Positions 16,040 to 24,469 of a DNA stretch of 64,000 nucleotides are shown piece after piece (the first letter of the stretch is position 1; every line of letters begins with the position of its first letter). Under the pieces are notes generated by a model, which searched no databases, was not told where the DNA came from, and saw only the letters and a list, made by a program, of their open reading frames with translations. Source of the DNA: Nocardia vinacea. GTDB lineage: Bacteria; Actinomycetota; Actinomycetes; Mycobacteriales; Mycobacteriaceae. The translations under genes were made by a program, and so were the position numbers. The stretch spans positions 4,278,001 through 4,342,000 of the forward strand of contig NZ_CP109149.1 in NCBI RefSeq assembly GCF_035920345.1, in the 5' to 3' direction.

Positions 16040-18613
16040 ATGTTCTCTGTTTCGGATCGCGGCGAACATCTGCCCGTTCCCATTGCCAGCCTCGGCTGGT
16101 CCCAACCCAGTGGCGCCATACCCGCAGAAGTCCACGGAGTCGTCGGTCGACAGCCAGAATTGCGGCGGATCGAAACCTTGCTCGCATCGGCCGCCGCACG
16201 GCTGATCACCCTGGTCGGACCAGGCGGTATCGGCAAGACAACGCTAGCCGCCGAGGCCCTACACCAATTGCGAAAGCCCCTGAACCGCAAGGCATATTGG
16301 GCTCGGCTCGCCCGGTTGGCTCCGGGCACGGACACCGACACCGTGGCCGAAGAGGTGATGCAGTCGGTCGCGAAGGTCGATGCAACCCGGCAGTCCGCTT
16401 GGAAAGGGCTGGTTGAGGCGCTGTCCGAAAGCGATCCGGTGGAACCACACGAGACCGTGCTGGTGCTCGATAATTGTGAACATGTATTGTCTGGCGTCGC
16501 ATCGCTGGTCGCGGTGTTACTGGACGTCATTCCCCAGCTGACCATCATCGCGACGAGCCGGGAACCGGTCGGTTGGATCGATGAGCACATCGTGGCCGTG
16601 CCACCACTGCCCGCGGCCGAGGCGGTCGAATTGTTCCAGCGGCGTGCGGAACTCACCGGACGAGCGATTGCCGACGATCCTGGACAACTCGCCATCGCCG
16701 AACAGATCTGTCGGCACGTCGACAACAACCCCCTGTTCATCCGGCTGGCAGCGGCACGGTTGCTCCATCAGCCACCGGCGGGCGTGCTCCGTGAGGTCGC
16801 CGGCGATATCGACGACAGCCGACTGCGCTGGTCACACGGCGCCCGAGCCGGTGCCGAACAACGCCATCACAGCGTTCGCGATGTGATCGCCTGGTCGTAC
16901 GGTTTGTGCACCGAACCAGAGCAGCTTCTGCTGGATCGAATGTCGGTGTTCGCGACCAGTTCCAACACCGATAACGCTGAAATACCAAGTGCTGGGGCCG
17001 AAGCCGAAGCCATCCGAGCGGTATGTGCCGACACTTCGCTACCTGCCGAGCAGATCGAGGAACTATTGGAACGACTCGCCGAGCGGTCCCTGGTGTCCAC
17101 GCACATCTCGCCGACTACGGTCCGATATTTCATGCTCGAGAGTGTCCGGGTTTTCGCCAGGGACCGACTGCGACGCCGACGCGATAACCTCGATGAAACC
17201 CGACTGCTGGCTCGGCACCGGCGCTACTACCACGACAAAGTCGTTGCGGGGCACGAAATTTGGCTCGGCCCAGGAGAAAAGACCTGGTTCTTCTGGGTCA
17301 TCTCCGCATGGGACAACATTCTGATCGGCATCGAAACCAGTTTCGACGAACCCACCGAAGTAGCTATCGGCATCGAGACCGTCGCCGTCCTGATGGCGCT
17401 GCTGGTGCCATTTTTCGGTTTTGCCAATCGCACGGCGACCTACCTCACCGAACGAGCGCTGCAAGCCACCCGCCATGTCGACCCGACATCGACTCTACTG
17501 CGGGCCAACGCAACCGCACTGCTGGCGTGGAACGCAATCTGGCAGGGCGAGATTGCCTACGCCGGACGGCTATTGGACGAGTGTGCCGCACTGTGCCTAC
17601 CCGACGCCGTACCTGGTGGGACATGGCGTGATACGCCAACCACCGATATAGGTTTGCCTGCCTATATGGAGTTCAGTTGGGGTATCGAGCTGATGTTCGG
17701 ACCAGAGCCTGCCGCGGTCGACGTGTTGTCGCGTGCCCGCAGGAAATTCGCCGAGGCCGGGTGCCGCGCCGGGGAGCAACGCAGCGAACTGTTCGAGGCG
17801 TTGGCTCGCTCGATCGTCGGCGACTCGCACGCCTTGAATACCGCACGGCGACATCTCGATCGGGCCATTACCTCCGAGGCCGGTTGGACCCTGTCCTGGG
17901 CCCGGCTGGTGTGGCTGTACGCAGTGTCTGCGCACGGAAAGGTCGACGAAGCGGTGACGGCGGGGCGAACGGCGCTGGACCATTTTCTCGCCGGTGACGA
18001 TACTTTCCTGGCCGGGTGGTTCGTCCCTTTCAAGATGATGGCACTCGCTCATACCGTCACCCGCCAGATCGCATCCGGCACAGGCGATCCTGCCGAACTG
18101 AAAGCAGGCGCCACCGAACTCGCTTACATGTTGGGCATGAACGCGACTGTGAACCACGCCCAGGGCATCGCAACGGAAGGGCTCACCTGGATGCGCCAGG
18201 AAATCGAACTCGCCGTCGAATCCGCCACAAAAGTGCTCGGTGAAGACGTATTCACGTCCGCTGTCCAACAAGCGCAGGAACTGCGGCCAGAGTTCGAAGA
18301 GCTCCAGCGGTTCATACGCAATCTTGTCGAGGACCAGTCACCGCGCACCGGTACGACGGACTCCAGGTGGCATGAACTCTCTCCTGCTGAACGAGAAGTC
18401 GCGCTCCTCGCCGCCGCAGGGTGGGCCAACAGCGCAATCGCGAAACGAAGAGGGAACTCCACCCGCACCGTCGACGCCCAGATCGCGACAATCCTCCGGA
18501 AATTGTTGATCACTAACCGATTCGACATCATCGGACACGTTCCCGAAGAATTCGGGGACCGTATCGCGTCCGAATCGCGGCGCCGCCCCACTCGTTCGCG
18601 CAGCCGTCGGTAA
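16040..18613 (+). CDS. STAND ATPase / LuxR-type regulator 3
   Basis: 857 residues. VVGRQPEL, Walker A GPGGIGKTT and Walker B VLVLDNCEH lie in the first 150 residues. Next come SREPVGWIDEHIVAVPPLP, a helical middle, and a LuxR helix-turn-helix (LSPAEREVALLAAAGWANSA, then RTVDAQIATILRKL). It is highly similar to regulator 2 throughout. It reads away from the relic region and toward element E and the gene at 19109. Its targets are unknown; the recurring elements nearby are obvious candidates. Confidence 0.9.
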   Translation: MFSVSDRGEHLPVPIASLGWSQPSGAIPAEVHGVVGRQPELRRIETLLASAAARLITLVGPGGIGKTTLAAEALHQLRKPLNRKAYWARLARLAPGTDTDTVAEEVMQSVAKVDATRQSAWKGLVEALSESDPVEPHETVLVLDNCEHVLSGVASLVAVLLDVIPQLTIIATSREPVGWIDEHIVAVPPLPAAEAVELFQRRAELTGRAIADDPGQLAIAEQICRHVDNNPLFIRLAAARLLHQPPAGVLREVAGDIDDSRLRWSHGARAGAEQRHHSVRDVIAWSYGLCTEPEQLLLDRMSVFATSSNTDNAEIPSAGAEAEAIRAVCADTSLPAEQIEELLERLAERSLVSTHISPTTVRYFMLESVRVFARDRLRRRRDNLDETRLLARHRRYYHDKVVAGHEIWLGPGEKTWFFWVISAWDNILIGIETSFDEPTEVAIGIETVAVLMALLVPFFGFANRTATYLTERALQATRHVDPTSTLLRANATALLAWNAIWQGEIAYAGRLLDECAALCLPDAVPGGTWRDTPTTDIGLPAYMEFSWGIELMFGPEPAAVDVLSRARRKFAEAGCRAGEQRSELFEALARSIVGDSHALNTARRHLDRAITSEAGWTLSWARLVWLYAVSAHGKVDEAVTAGRTALDHFLAGDDTFLAGWFVPFKMMALAHTVTRQIASGTGDPAELKAGATELAYMLGMNATVNHAQGIATEGLTWMRQEIELAVESATKVLGEDVFTSAVQQAQELRPEFEELQRFIRNLVEDQSPRTGTTDSRWHELSPAEREVALLAAAGWANSAIAKRRGNSTRTVDAQIATILRKLLITNRFDIIGHVPEEFGDRIASESRRRPTRSRSRR

Positions 18614-18649
18614 GCCTCGAGCGCGCCGAACTGCGGGCCTTGCACTACA

Positions 18650-18838
18650 TCAGGGCGGAAACCATGTGCCGCCGGAGCTGAGTTGCGCTGATTCGGCCTT
18701 GCCGACCAGTACACCATGCAGCACCGTACGCAGCTGCGCCACGATCGCGGCCACAATACCGCCGATCCGATCGAACTTCGGTGCGAGGGCCCGCAGCCGA
18801 TCCGGGTCGACCGAAACTGTTCGGTAACAATAGTTTCC
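18650..18838 (-). pseudogene. Relic resembling an EspC/DUF2580-type small ESX protein
   Basis: The minus frame reads VSVDPDRLRALAPKFDRIGG, then IVAAIVAQLRTVL and ends with WFPP and a TGA. This is the usual start of small helical ESX-associated proteins (D-x-LRALA...RL..). No start codon follows the upstream in-frame stop, so it is a fragment. Confidence 0.35.
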
Positions 18839-18939
18839 CTACGTCTCGGATACTCGACGGTATCGGCGGACAGCTGCTGCCGAAATTTCCATGGCCGGAA
18901 ATAGTCGCAAACCGAACCGAAATGAAATGCAATAAACCC

Positions 18940-19022
18940 GGTCACACCGAAGCTGCTTAAGCATGTTCCGCGCGAAATGTACCGATGCGCGCACGCATGC
19001 GGCCACGACACAATCCCACTGT
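18940..19022 (+). promoter_or_regulatory. Conserved promoter-like element, copy E
   Basis: GGTCACACCGAAGC, the perfect palindrome TGCTTAAGCA with -10-like CATGTT, then GTACCGATGCGC and ACAATCCCACTG 19 bp later. The gene at 19109 follows. The rest of 18839-19108 holds no gene. Confidence 0.6.
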
Positions 19023-19108
19023 TATCGACTGCCACGCGAAACCGCCGGACAAACACAACAACTGGCCGAGCGGATGACGATCGGATAGGTGATCACAGTG
19101 GGTTTCAA

Positions 19109-19594
19109 ATGTTCGGCCTGAGCAAGAAAGACTTGGCCATCGGTGGCGTCACGCTCGCTGCCTCCTTGCTCCCTGGGGGTGTGGTTCTCGCTCCACTGGC
19201 TGGTGCCGCGATGAGTACATACTTCTCCGTGAAAGACGGCAAAGGCTTGGATGATGCCATCCAACAGGGGCTTGTGGTCGGCCTCGTGGGTGCGCTTCCC
19301 GGCGGGAAGATCGCTGGCGGCACGCTTCAGCGCTTGGCGGCGAACCAGGCCGGGCGGGTGGGCAGGCTCGGCTTGCAGAACGGTGCGCAAGGGATACTAC
19401 GATCGGGCCAGAGATGGGCCCGCGGTATGCCCCGTCACGCCCCTACAGCGCTGCGTGGCGACTCCTGGGGGCTGGAAGGAACGCGAGCTATCGGGCGCGG
19501 CGTGGGTGCCGCGTATATGAATAAGTTCTACGATTCATGGACCTCGTCGTCGCCCGCTGGCATAACCGAACTACCCGTCAAGATGATCTCCTAA
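19109..19594 (+). CDS. Gly/Ala-rich hydrophobic protein, paralogue of 27621-28112
   Basis: 161 residues. It aligns with the product at 27621-28112 over the whole length: FGLSxKDLAxGG, the hydrophobic PGxGVVLxPLAGAA, GALPGGKxAGG and the tail GxGAAYMNKxYDS. Two hydrophobic stretches suggest membrane insertion; I do not recognise the family. Both genes share the leader GGATAGGTGATCACA. Here, though, the expected GTG start reads out of frame after 8 codons because one base is missing, so translation must use the poorly placed ATG at 19109 or the gene is damaged. Confidence 0.6.
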   Translation: MFGLSKKDLAIGGVTLAASLLPGGVVLAPLAGAAMSTYFSVKDGKGLDDAIQQGLVVGLVGALPGGKIAGGTLQRLAANQAGRVGRLGLQNGAQGILRSGQRWARGMPRHAPTALRGDSWGLEGTRAIGRGVGAAYMNKFYDSWTSSSPAGITELPVKMIS

Positions 19595-19774
19595 TAGACC
19601 CCTTGGCCCACGTCCGTGGCGAAGTGAGCCTGGACGAGGAACGCATCGGAAACACATGACCGAGTCGGCTGCGCCGCCGCCGGAGAATGTCCGCTCGCGC
19701 TACGAACCGATATCGTGGTGACAATGCGCAGATAGCGCTGAAGGCCGAGCGGCGCTCGAGGTGGACAACGGCTG

Positions 19775-20170
19775 ATGGATCATTGGCAATACGAAATGCA
19801 GCGAGCTCAGCTCGCCGATGTCCGGGATGAGTTGTCCGCCATAAGCGCTACGGCCGGTTCGCGCGATGGTGCGGTCGAGGTAACCGTCGATCATTCCGGC
19901 ATTGTCACCGATGTGCGTGTGGAGCCGCGCGCGCTGCGTGGTGCGGCGGCGGATCTCGGGCGGGCCGTTACCGAAGCGGCCAGAGAGGCCGCACGGCTGG
20001 CACATCAAAAGGTCAGCGAGACCATCGGCCCGATCGAGGATATCGTCGGCCGAATGCCCGATCCGGAGGATCTGCTGCCGGGTGCGCCCAGCCTGCGGGA
20101 ACCGGACGTCGTCGAGCAACCAGCTCCGGTCGCCTACGAAGACGACGAGTACGACGACTATTACGACTGA
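19775..20170 (+). CDS. YbaB/EbfC-family protein
   Basis: 131 residues. The first 90 have the YbaB/EbfC pattern: LADVRDELSAISATAGSRDG, then a beta hairpin VEVTVDHSGIVTDVRV and a C-terminal helix. The tail is acidic (YEDDEYDDYYD). YbaB proteins bind DNA, and related ones (EspL) are ESX accessories. The stop overlaps that of the convergent EspK-like gene by 10 nt, so the two transcripts collide. Confidence 0.8.
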   Translation: MDHWQYEMQRAQLADVRDELSAISATAGSRDGAVEVTVDHSGIVTDVRVEPRALRGAAADLGRAVTEAAREAARLAHQKVSETIGPIEDIVGRMPDPEDLLPGAPSLREPDVVEQPAPVAYEDDEYDDYYD

Positions 20171-22650
20171 CGCGTGGGTCCCGTGCTGATCGTCGGTCGG
20201 CGAGCGGTCGTGGTTGCGGCGGGTGCGCGTGGCGCGTCCACGAACAATGGATGATCGACGATCTGTCCGTGGGCGTAGGTCGCATCGCGCAAGCGCTGTC
20301 GATTCGGCTTATCGACGAGCAGCAGCACCAGTTCGTCACAGCGACGCTCGAATACCATCGACCGCAGCAGCATCGCCTCCGATGCCGAACGTCCGTCGGT
20401 GTCGGATCGCAACTCCCCCAATGCCACTCGGGATACGTCGGATCGGCGCGACAGCATCGACGCAGCGAGCAGATCGTCGGCGTCGCGCAGTTCCTCCCAC
20501 CAGTCGGCGGGCACCTCCCGGCGCTGCCGGATCGCCTCCAGGATCCGCTGCCGCAGCCGCGGCAACCCCAGCGAATCGGGCGCACCCACCTGTCCGACGC
20601 GCCGATGCGCATCCCAGGCGAGGTCGATACAGCGTGATCCGATCCCCTGCGCCGGCACCTGTCCGATCCGATCCAGTAATTGCGGGGCGGATACCAGGCC
20701 GAGCCGATCCGCCAAACCCGCTGCCGCCGCGCTCAAATCCATTGCCGACGAGGCGGATACCGGGCCCTCCATCGGTACCTCACGCAATTGGGTGCGCATA
20801 GCCGAATCGATCGCCTGCGACGATACGATGGCCGTGACTTTCGCCCCCGTCCGCCGTCCCCAAGCCGCGCCGAACTCGGCTAGCACTCGCGCCGGATCGG
20901 ACACACCTTCCCATGCCGCGTCGGCTACCTCCCACATCCAAGGCGTCGAGATCTCACGTGGAAGATAGAGGCCCGAGGGTAGCCAGCTTCGGCCCTCATT
21001 CGAGGTGACGAACGCGTTGATACCGCCGGAGTGCCGCATCACCGACACCGTCCACTCCAGCCCGATCACCGACGAATCCACAACGGCCAGCACACCGCCC
21101 AGGATTGTCCGTGCCAGCACGAGATCGCCGTCGACCCGCTCACCGAGCATGAAGGTCGGAGCAGCGGCGGCCACCATCGCGCCGCCGACGACATCGCGGA
21201 TCAGTTCGTCGCTGCCGCCGGAATTCGGCCGGCTATCCGCTGCCTGCGGATCACGCTGCGGCGCACTCGGTTTCGTGGGCGGGACGGCCGCATTCGGCAC
21301 CGGTGTGGCAGGTCCGGCGGATACCTTCGGGACCGGGGACCCGGATCCGCGCGCATCTATCTGCGGGGCTTTCGATTCCATCGCCCCCGGCCGCGACTGC
21401 GCGGCTGAGGAATGCGCCGACGTTTGAGCCGCGGACTGCGCCGACACGGGCGGCGCTGACGATGCGGGCGCGGAGATACCGGTCGAACCGGCCGCTGGCG
21501 GCAGGATGGTCGGCAGCATCGGCGACGTCTGACCCGCTGACGCCGCCTCCTGTGTGATCTCGGGGGAATCGGCGCCGTGACCGGAATAGGTTGCGGCCGT
21601 GCCGGTTTCCCCGTGCTGCGTAGATTCGGTGGTCTCGCCTGCCGTCTCGCCGTGGGCACCCGCATCGGTGCCATCGTGGAATTCGCCGGAGCCGGTCGCG
21701 GCTGACGGCCCACGCGACGAGACACCGGTCGTGGAAGCACCTGGATCGGCACCGTCCGGCTGCCCCGCCGGTGCATAGCCCGTGGTAACGCCTGGAGTCG
21801 CGGTCGGGGCCGAAACCGCGGGCGGCATGCCCGGGCCGGTGGGCGAATCCGTTGGCGTGCCCTGCGACGGCGAATCAGCGGGAAGTTCGAACTGCCCGCT
21901 CCCCGGCAACTGAGTGTCGGATGGATCCATCACCGGCGCATCGAACTGCGGGCCGAAGCCGAGCGGAGTCGGGAACTGGTGGTTCGGTCCGCCCCCCGGA
22001 TGCGCGATCTCCTGGTGCGGGCCGGGCACATGTGGATGCGCGGGCCGGTGTCCCGGCTGACCATCCGGCAGATGGGGACCGCCGGAGGTCCAGGGCGGCG
22101 GCTGCCGCAGCTCGTCGTAGAGTCGCTCCAGCGTCGGCAAAATCGACGGGCCGACCGATCTCAGCGCGGTCCGCGCCACATCGTCTACTTCGGCCCGGGC
22201 CTCGGCGATGATCCGGGCGACGCGATCGCGCAGTGCGGCCGCCTTGGCCTCGCGTTCGGATTCGTCATCGGATTCGTCGTCCTCGGCGGCTTGCTGCGCC
22301 TTGCGAATCTTGTCGGTGGCCGCCTCGACGATGTCGAGAATGGAATTGCGGGTGCGGTAGACCAGATCGGAGAAATCCCGGAAGATATCCGCGGCGGCAT
22401 CCAGCGCGTCCGCGAAGGCCTGCGGATTCCCGCGCTGCTTCAGCATATTTTGTTTGACCGGCTCGAGCCCCGCGCTGGCGCGAACCCGATTGTCGAACTC
22501 GTTGCGGGCTTGTTCGGTGCCGAGGGTATCCAGCGCCGCGGCACCCTCACGCGACGTGTTTTCCAGTGCGCTCCAGTCACCTGGCGGGACTTCAGGCCAG
22601 TTGTCCTGGACTATCTCATCCCAGTACGGACTTTCGTGCTCTGGTGGCAT
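20161..22650 (-). CDS. EspK-like proline-rich ESX accessory protein
   Basis: 829 residues from the ATG at 22650, 7 nt after the preceding gene (a further-upstream ATG would overlap it). Residues 1-165 are helical (YWDEIVQDNWPEVPPGDW...). About 190-490 is a Pro/Ala/Thr/Ser-rich linker. Residues 490-829 form a folded region with IGLEWTVSVMRHSGGINAFV, TSNEGRSWLPSGLYLP and PWMWE. I associate this pattern with the C-terminal DUF5632/DUF5631 region of EspK, the chaperone-like partner of EspB in ESX-1 (family recall, not searched). The order EspB-like, YbaB/EspL-like, then this gene mirrors espB-espL-espK. Confidence 0.72.
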   Translation of the reverse strand: MPPEHESPYWDEIVQDNWPEVPPGDWSALENTSREGAAALDTLGTEQARNEFDNRVRASAGLEPVKQNMLKQRGNPQAFADALDAAADIFRDFSDLVYRTRNSILDIVEAATDKIRKAQQAAEDDESDDESEREAKAAALRDRVARIIAEARAEVDDVARTALRSVGPSILPTLERLYDELRQPPPWTSGGPHLPDGQPGHRPAHPHVPGPHQEIAHPGGGPNHQFPTPLGFGPQFDAPVMDPSDTQLPGSGQFELPADSPSQGTPTDSPTGPGMPPAVSAPTATPGVTTGYAPAGQPDGADPGASTTGVSSRGPSAATGSGEFHDGTDAGAHGETAGETTESTQHGETGTAATYSGHGADSPEITQEAASAGQTSPMLPTILPPAAGSTGISAPASSAPPVSAQSAAQTSAHSSAAQSRPGAMESKAPQIDARGSGSPVPKVSAGPATPVPNAAVPPTKPSAPQRDPQAADSRPNSGGSDELIRDVVGGAMVAAAAPTFMLGERVDGDLVLARTILGGVLAVVDSSVIGLEWTVSVMRHSGGINAFVTSNEGRSWLPSGLYLPREISTPWMWEVADAAWEGVSDPARVLAEFGAAWGRRTGAKVTAIVSSQAIDSAMRTQLREVPMEGPVSASSAMDLSAAAAGLADRLGLVSAPQLLDRIGQVPAQGIGSRCIDLAWDAHRRVGQVGAPDSLGLPRLRQRILEAIRQRREVPADWWEELRDADDLLAASMLSRRSDVSRVALGELRSDTDGRSASEAMLLRSMVFERRCDELVLLLVDKPNRQRLRDATYAHGQIVDHPLFVDAPRAPAATTTARRPTISTGPTRQS

Positions 22651-22657
22651 CCGATGA

Positions 22658-22966
22658 TCAGATCGAGTCGTATCGCTGGATGTCCGCGCCGCCCTGCACG
22701 TCGGCGGCGCTGAGGACATTCGTCGTGCTCACCGTCGCGGTGTGGGTAGCCCGCGCCCCCCGATTACTGGCAGCCAGAGCGTTGCCGAATGCAGTCACGA
22801 TGCCCTGCCGGTGCGTGTCGAGCGTCCGATCCAGCGCCGATCCCGGCCGATGGTGCAGGACCAGGTCCGAGACCGTCCCGGAAACCTGACCCGAGACCGT
22901 TTCGATGGCGCCGGCGAATCTGCCTGCCGCAGCGTTCACTTCATGCGGTTCGTCCATATCCAACAT
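22658..22966 (-). CDS. EspC/DUF2580-like small helical protein
   Basis: 102 residues with the hallmarks of small ESX-associated helical proteins: EVNAAAGRFAGAIETVSGQV near the start and AFGNALAASNRGARAT in the second helix. No membrane segment. It is probably co-secreted with, or a partner of, the adjacent large protein (inference from ESX biology). It is in the operon between 23008-23361 and the EspK-like gene. Confidence 0.6.
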   Translation of the reverse strand: MLDMDEPHEVNAAAGRFAGAIETVSGQVSGTVSDLVLHHRPGSALDRTLDTHRQGIVTAFGNALAASNRGARATHTATVSTTNVLSAADVQGGADIQRYDSI

Positions 22967-23007
22967 GTCGGCATCCCGTCTGAGAGGTTCGGCGCGGAAA
23001 TTTCGGT

Positions 23008-23361
23008 TCAGCTGGTGGCGCCGAATTCGGCATTCACCATGGCGCGGAAGGAAGCTTCGGTGGGCAGATCGAACGAGTCGATCGTGTAGGGACGCGTGCC
23101 CTTGTACTCCATTTCGGCGCGCAGCCCGACCCGGGACTTCATATGCGCCAAGCGCGCGAGCCGCAGAATCTCCCTGGCCAACCAGGCATCGCCGTTGTCG
23201 CGAGCGTCGTCGGTGATGTGCAGCCCGACGATCTCACCGTCACGATCGCAGGCGACGCCGCAGGTGTGGTCGGGATTGAACACTTCGTAGACCATGCTCC
23301 GCCAGTCGGGAGCAGGCGCGGCCTCGTCCACATCGAGCTCGTCCGGATGTGTATCGGTCAC
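23008..23361 (-). CDS. Esp-operon protein, paralogue of 2182-2526
   Basis: 117 residues; GTG start with AGGAGGG 6 nt upstream. It shares the PDWR, YEVFNPDH, GVACD and RLARLAHMKSRVG core with its paralogue at 2182. It has mixed alpha/beta character and no recognised family. Its presence in both cassettes next to a YbaB-like gene makes it a defining member of this operon type. Confidence 0.75.
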   Translation of the reverse strand: MTDTHPDELDVDEAAPAPDWRSMVYEVFNPDHTCGVACDRDGEIVGLHITDDARDNGDAWLAREILRLARLAHMKSRVGLRAEMEYKGTRPYTIDSFDLPTEASFRAMVNAEFGATS

Positions 23362-23372
23362 CGGGATCCCTC

Positions 23373-24089
23373 CTAAAGTCGTTCGGCGTGTTGACGATTC
23401 GAGGATGCGCTACGCACGGACGGATCCTCATCGGGTACTTCCAGCCGCTCGGCCAGGGCACTCCACGCGGCATCATCGATGCTCATGATCTGGCGCAGCT
23501 GCCAGAATCGAGCGCCGAGGTACATCTCGGCGGTGCCGTCTGGGGCGATATCGAGATGATCGGGCCCCTCGTTCGACGGATTGAGCGTAACCGTCGTTAT
23601 CGGGGGACGCGCGTCGTCGACATTCATGATCGTCGCGCCGCCACCGGGAATGAAACTCTGCCGACAGCGCGGACTCGATGCGATCGCGACATCGGCGCTA
23701 TTGGTGGTCACCGTGATCTCGGGGTTGAGCAGCAATTGCACCGCCCAGGCGCGGGCCGCGACTTCGGGCCGATCGGCATTGATGGCGATGGTCAACGCGG
23801 TCGCCAGGTCGACGACCAGCAATGTTTCGGTGGTGGTGACACCCACGATCACCAACCGCTTCGCGGTGCCGACCGGAAAGGGCAGATCGTCAGCGCCGAG
23901 GGTCACCACATCCGATCCGACACCGGCACCGGTCGCGGGATGGGCGACGACGGTTCCGGTCGCGACGTCGATGGTGTACGCGGCCACCAGACTCGGCATC
24001 CGCTCCGCGACCCCGGCCAACCGGACCAGGCCCTCCTCGTGCAGCCACCGCACGGTATCGGCAACGGTGACCGCGCCGGGTTCGGTCAT
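23373..24089 (-). CDS. Hypothetical protein of the Esp-like operon
   Basis: 238 residues overlapping the upstream gene by 4 nt (ATGA). An N-terminal winged-helix-like segment (VADTVRWLHEEGLVRLAG) is followed by a beta-rich body with LVIVGVTTTETLLVVDLATA and a C-terminal YLGARFWQLRQIMSIDDAAW helix. Not recognised. It has no counterpart in the first cassette. It is possibly an EspG-type cytosolic partner by position, but I see no EspG signature. Confidence 0.65.
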   Translation of the reverse strand: MTEPGAVTVADTVRWLHEEGLVRLAGVAERMPSLVAAYTIDVATGTVVAHPATGAGVGSDVVTLGADDLPFPVGTAKRLVIVGVTTTETLLVVDLATALTIAINADRPEVAARAWAVQLLLNPEITVTTNSADVAIASSPRCRQSFIPGGGATIMNVDDARPPITTVTLNPSNEGPDHLDIAPDGTAEMYLGARFWQLRQIMSIDDAAWSALAERLEVPDEDPSVRSASSNRQHAERL

Positions 24090-24469
24090 GACGGCACCGC
24101 ACCAGCTGTCGCCGGGGACGACCCAGACGGACCGGATGGGCCGGACGGACCCGACGACTCCAACGGCTCGGGCGGCGGCACCGATTCCATCACGGCCTGG
24201 TACTGGCGCGCCGCATCGGCGGTGCTCTCCCGAATAGCCGCCATGATCTCGGTGACCAGTTCCTGATTGGTGAGACGGTCCACGGTGCCCGGCGCCAGAA
24301 ACAGATCCGTCAGCCGACCCATCGCATCCAGCTCAGGGATGATCGCACCGCTGGGCGAGGGCCGACGAGCTCGGATACTGTCGATCCGCTCACGCATATC
24401 AGCGATTCGATGCCGCAACTCGCGGGCGGCGTCGAGGGCCGCCTGTACATCGGGGTGGATATCACTCAC
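24086..24469 (-). CDS. YbaB/EbfC-like (EspL-like) protein
   Basis: 127 residues; the GTG start overlaps the stop of the EspB-like gene. It has ARELRHRIADMRERIDSIRA, then IPELDAMGRLTDLFLAPGT and a final helix. It is paralogous to 2563-2904. Lying directly after an EspB-like gene it occupies the espL position of ESX-1 (Rv3881c-Rv3880c order, established knowledge). EspL is needed for stability of ESX-1 substrates in mycobacteria; the same job here is inferred. Confidence 0.74.
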   Translation of the reverse strand: MSDIHPDVQAALDAARELRHRIADMRERIDSIRARRPSPSGAIIPELDAMGRLTDLFLAPGTVDRLTNQELVTEIMAAIRESTADAARQYQAVMESVPPPEPLESSGPSGPSGPSGSSPATAGAVPS

